Assembly: GCA_038881895.1 (NCBI GenBank)
Contig: JAVZOV010000002.1
Coordinates: 1 to 64,000, forward strand
Source of the DNA: Thermoprotei archaeon
GTDB taxonomy: Archaea > Thermoproteota > Thermoprotei > Gearchaeales > WAQG01
DNA length: 64,000 nucleotides
Reading direction: 5' to 3'
Within the stretch, counting starts at the first letter, position 1. Each line of letters opens with the position of its first letter. A program made the position numbers and the translations under genes. The notes under the pieces are model-generated. The model made no database searches and had not been told where the DNA came from. It saw only the letters and a program-made list of their open reading frames with translations. Shown one piece after another: positions 61,577 through 64,000 of the stretch.

Positions 61577-62348
61577 TATCTTTACGTTTTAACACTCTCT
61601 AAGATTAAAGTTAAAAAGATTCCTGCTTTCGAATTCATCCATTTATTATTATCCTTTTATCTCACTTTTTCGTCCTACTTTTTCAGAGAGATTTCTGCAA
61701 AAATAAATTATGAGAAGCTGGATCACAGTTTTTTGGTATCTACCAAAAAAGGCAAACTACTCTGTTATTCTGATATTGAAAAGGAAGATTTTTGCTTTAA
61801 TTTTTACTAAGAATATTCGAAAGAAAGTCTAAAACTTTACTTCTAATGAGATGTATTATTGATAGGCTTAAGCATGTATGATACTTTTAGACAAGTTGTT
61901 CTCAAGCAGGCTATGAACATATAGCTCATGTAGGTGTTGCATTTGGTACAGTTCGGAAAACGGTACAACAAAAGCCCTTAGAGTCTGAAGAATAGGGAAT
62001 TCTCTGTCTTTAGACTTAACGAATGTCAATAAGAAGAAAATCATTACGTTAGATGTAGATTGTTGAGAGAGCGATACTCTTCTTGACTAAGGTCGAGAGG
62101 TTCCTGCTTCTAAGAAACTTGTTGCTTTTTTAGGATCTTGCATCATTCCATCTGAGAAGTGTAGTGTGTCATGTACTGTTTTGCTTCAGGGAAGGTGAGC
62201 AATACTCAAAAATCACATCCAAAACACCTATTAAGCACATCAACAATTCACTCTAAATAATAGACTTTCTTATCGAGCTCTTTGCACTCATCATTTCTAG
62301 CTTTAAATAAAAACTCTTATATATTGATTTTAATACTATAATTTTAGA
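61577..62348. other. Gap with possible decayed transposase and a hairpin
   Basis: 772 bases without an intact gene. TTTTTTGGTA/TACCAAAAAA (61729-61750) is a perfect 10-bp hairpin. Around 61900-62000 the plus strand reads 'HIAHVGVAFGTVRKTVQQKP', and around 62062-62150 'VERAILFLTKVERFLLLRNL' and further hydrophobic text, which resemble parts of a DDE transposase (helix-turn-helix; C-terminal VER region). Frames are broken. I consider this a weak call. Confidence 0.35.
61729..61750 (+). repeat. 10-bp hairpin, T-rich/A-rich
   Basis: TTTTTTGGTATCTACCAAAAAA: two 10-base arms with a 2-base centre, 150 bases after the PAC2 stop. It resembles the 12-bp hairpin at 59661-59688 with the arms swapped. 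Role unknown; transcription end or a transposon end possible. Confidence 0.6.
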
Positions 62349-63293
62349 ATGAGAAAGAAGACATCAAAAGCAATACTTATGCTTATCCTATTAATTCTTG
62401 TTATTATGATTGCTTCACGGCATTATTCTTATCATGGTTATAATATTAACTCAATAGCTGAAATAAGTGCTTTTTGGAGTTCTAATTTAGTAATTATTAT
62501 CAATGTGTTGTTTTTATTTTTCTCATTTTTACCATTAGTTATTGAATTAGGTCTCATTTTATTTTTAATTAAGAATAGACGTGAAATAATAGAACTCATG
62601 AGGAATTGGAAAAGTGATGGAATGAGGTCTCAAAAGAAGCAGCGTAACTTATTAATGCAGATTCTTGCATGGACTTTAGTTATCGCTCTCTTAGCTTTTA
62701 CTAACATTAGCAAGCGTCCATTAACAACAGGAATCCAATTATCTAATTCGACAAAATTTTCTGGTGCCAATTTAAGCATAAGCACAAATTTCTTTCCATC
62801 ATATATTCAAGAATCTATGCGTAATGTATTTTCTATTATCAATAATTTCTCATTAGTTGCCTTTGGTATTTTATTGCTGATAGTTGTTACATTCGGCATT
62901 TGGTCGTTTCATGGTAAGAGAGAACTTTACAGTTCGAGTAATGATTCAGATAAGCAACTTGAGAATATTATTATAAATACATTGCATGAATTAGAGAATC
63001 CTTTTATACAAAGTGATACAAAGAATATAATAATTAGGTGTTATGATGAGATGTGCAGAATTATAAAGGAGGCTGGTAAAGAACCAAAATCATACGAAAC
63101 TGTAAGAGAATTTGAAAAAGCATGTCTGCAAACTTTTCAATGGTTACCAGCTAAACCACTTCATGCCTTAACGCTATTATTCGAGGAAACTCTTTATAGT
63201 AACCATGAAATTACTGATGATAAAATTAAAATTGCGATAAGTTCTCTTGAGGAAATACGTAAAAGTATGGCTGTTAAAAATGCTAACCACTAA
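62349..63293 (+). CDS. DUF4129 membrane protein
   Basis: 314 residues. Signal-like first helix, further helices at about 45-75, 105-120 and 170-190, then a cytoplasmic C-terminal domain with 'NIIIRCYDEMCRIIKEAGKE' and 'KSYETVREFEKACLQTFQWL', the DUF4129 signature. In archaea and bacteria DUF4129 proteins lie with MoxR AAA ATPases, DUF58 proteins and transglutaminases. The following gene overlaps by 14 bases. The remainder of such an operon is not visible: the next gene after it is on the other strand. Confidence 0.8.
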   Translation: MRKKTSKAILMLILLILVIMIASRHYSYHGYNINSIAEISAFWSSNLVIIINVLFLFFSFLPLVIELGLILFLIKNRREIIELMRNWKSDGMRSQKKQRNLLMQILAWTLVIALLAFTNISKRPLTTGIQLSNSTKFSGANLSISTNFFPSYIQESMRNVFSIINNFSLVAFGILLLIVVTFGIWSFHGKRELYSSSNDSDKQLENIIINTLHELENPFIQSDTKNIIIRCYDEMCRIIKEAGKEPKSYETVREFEKACLQTFQWLPAKPLHALTLLFEETLYSNHEITDDKIKIAISSLEEIRKSMAVKNANH

Positions 63294-63768
63294 GTTCGTA
63301 ATAACGGCAACATTTGTGTATATTATATCTATGGTATCAATAATAACCTTTGCAGATTATTATTTAATTAAATATTTGATAGCTTTAGTCTCGGCGTTAT
63401 ATCTCTTTTCAATAGGTCTAAAAATTTTTAACACACAAGGCGATAAGAATCAAGAGAATATACTTATTAAAGAACCTAGGAGTAGGACGGAATATTTGCA
63501 ATCCCTAATTGATCATCTCATAAAAAACAAAGATAAAAATGCAACATTGACCATACTTACAGAGGAGATCAGGGATATTGGATCTAGAATATTAGCCGCA
63601 TATTTCAAAATCAATGTTTCGGAAGTTAGATCTCTGCCACTAGAAACGCTCCTTAGTGTTGTGAATAAGACTACAGCAAGAATTATTAAAGGCGAAGATC
63701 AACTTCATAACGAAAAAGAATTATTTAGTGTGATAAGCGATTTAAAAAGATTGCTTCAAAACTTTTAA
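63280..63768 (+). CDS. Membrane protein of unknown function, coupled to DUF4129 gene
   Basis: 162 residues from ATG 63280 with two close transmembrane helices (residues about 5-22 and 30-47) and a soluble helical C-terminus of about 110 residues. The position in the operon (after DUF4129) is where MoxR-type clusters have small membrane proteins. Not recognised by family. Start chosen to keep the overlap short; an earlier frame from 63247 lies inside DUF4129. Confidence 0.7.
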   Translation: MLTTKFVITATFVYIISMVSIITFADYYLIKYLIALVSALYLFSIGLKIFNTQGDKNQENILIKEPRSRTEYLQSLIDHLIKNKDKNATLTILTEEIRDIGSRILAAYFKINVSEVRSLPLETLLSVVNKTTARIIKGEDQLHNEKELFSVISDLKRLLQNF

Positions 63769-63853
63769 AGCTAAGATGCATGAATGATAAAATGGAAAAG
63801 TAAAAAACAAAATATACATTTAACGTGCATTCTTATTTATTTGCTATGGTCTT

Positions 63854-64000
63854 TCACTGAACAACCTCGGCTAATGCAAATCTATTTCCAACACGTGTAA
63901 TCTTCACTTTTACGTGATCGCCTTTCTTAGTGTTAGGCACAAAAATCACGAAACCTTTTATTCGTGCCACACCATCTCCACGTTGACTCACTTCTGTAAT
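63854..64000 (-). CDS. TRAM-domain protein (partial, 3' end of gene)
   Basis: The minus strand reads to the window end without a stop, ending in TGA at 63854. 'GDGVARIKGFVIFVPNTKKG' and 'VKVKITRVGNRFALAEVV' are the TRAM beta-barrel, an RNA-binding module; archaeal stand-alone TRAM proteins are about 65-75 residues and act as RNA chaperones. Forty-eight residues are visible; the start lies beyond the window. Confidence 0.85.
   Translation of the reverse strand: MTEVSQRGDGVARIKGFVIFVPNTKKGDHVKVKITRVGNRFALAEVVQ

Noticed and set aside
1-64000. CRISPR array, rRNA, or integrase
   Set aside because: No regularly spaced repeats, no rRNA-like conserved blocks and no integrase motifs were found.

Overview
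This window is archaeal chromosomal DNA, AT-rich and densely coded. Archaeal/eukaryotic-type information genes (eS6, eS28, eL24, eL7, eS24, eS27, eS1, aIF2 gamma, aIF5B, Rpo7, Spt4, Kae1/Bud32/Pcc1) mix with ether-lipid genes (isopentenyl phosphate kinase, type 2 IPP isomerase, prenyl transferase, geranylgeranyl reductase). Many starts are TTG or GTG, GGTG-type ribosome binding sites are common, and several genes look leaderless with a TATA box about 26 bases upstream. A SoxM-like terminal oxidase set (sulfocyanin, CuA subunit II, fused subunits I+III, Rieske, cytochrome b), a zinc-type 7Fe ferredoxin and a pilin-like signal on a solute-binding protein point to an aerobic, probably thermophilic member of the Thermoproteota/TACK group. 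The exact lineage is not resolved.

Layout. 1-0.8 kb: remains of two IS605-type (TnpB) elements, one inserted in a cation-efflux gene. 0.8-5.5 kb: isoprenoid operon plus GluRS. 5.7-13.0 kb: ribosomal, initiation-factor and RNA polymerase genes, including a dephospho-CoA kinase. 13.1-13.3 kb: an internally deleted copy of the TnpB element. 13.4-21 kb: KEOPS genes, NTP pyrophosphatase, uS15, RecJ-like nuclease, eS1, a GTPase and geranylgeranyl reductase. 21.5-28.8 kb: a surface protein, a decayed gene and a peptide-type ABC transporter. 28.9-38.4 kb: heme O/A synthesis and the respiratory chain. 38.5-46 kb: peroxiredoxin, pyruvate:ferredoxin oxidoreductase, DUF72, a V4R regulator and a membrane pyrophosphatase. 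46.2-53.1 kb: AMMECR1, a glycosyltransferase, a complete but frameshifted TnpB element, DNA ligase and tRNA-Gln. 53.1-64 kb: a GH36-like hydrolase, a pseudogene/IS graveyard, an oxidoreductase, ferredoxin, uracil-DNA glycosylase, a strongly folded inverted-repeat element, a PD-(D/E)XK-like protein, a PAC2 protein and the start of a probable DUF4129/MoxR-type operon.

The respiratory region reads as one functional unit: CtaB and CtaA make heme O/A, cytochrome b and Rieske oxidise quinol, sulfocyanin carries electrons, and the CuA-containing A1-type oxidase reduces oxygen. An HTH_10 regulator sits between the oxidase and bc-type genes.

The most unusual features are (i) a 175-bp nested inverted-repeat element at 59663-59837, flanked by AATTAT repeats, which folds into a branched structure; (ii) at least four generations of one TnpB element whose right-end hairpin shows compensatory changes, as expected of a guide RNA scaffold; and (iii) several decayed genes and short genes (a 55-residue membrane protein, eS27) that simple ORF scanning misses. 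No CRISPR array, rRNA or integrase is seen.
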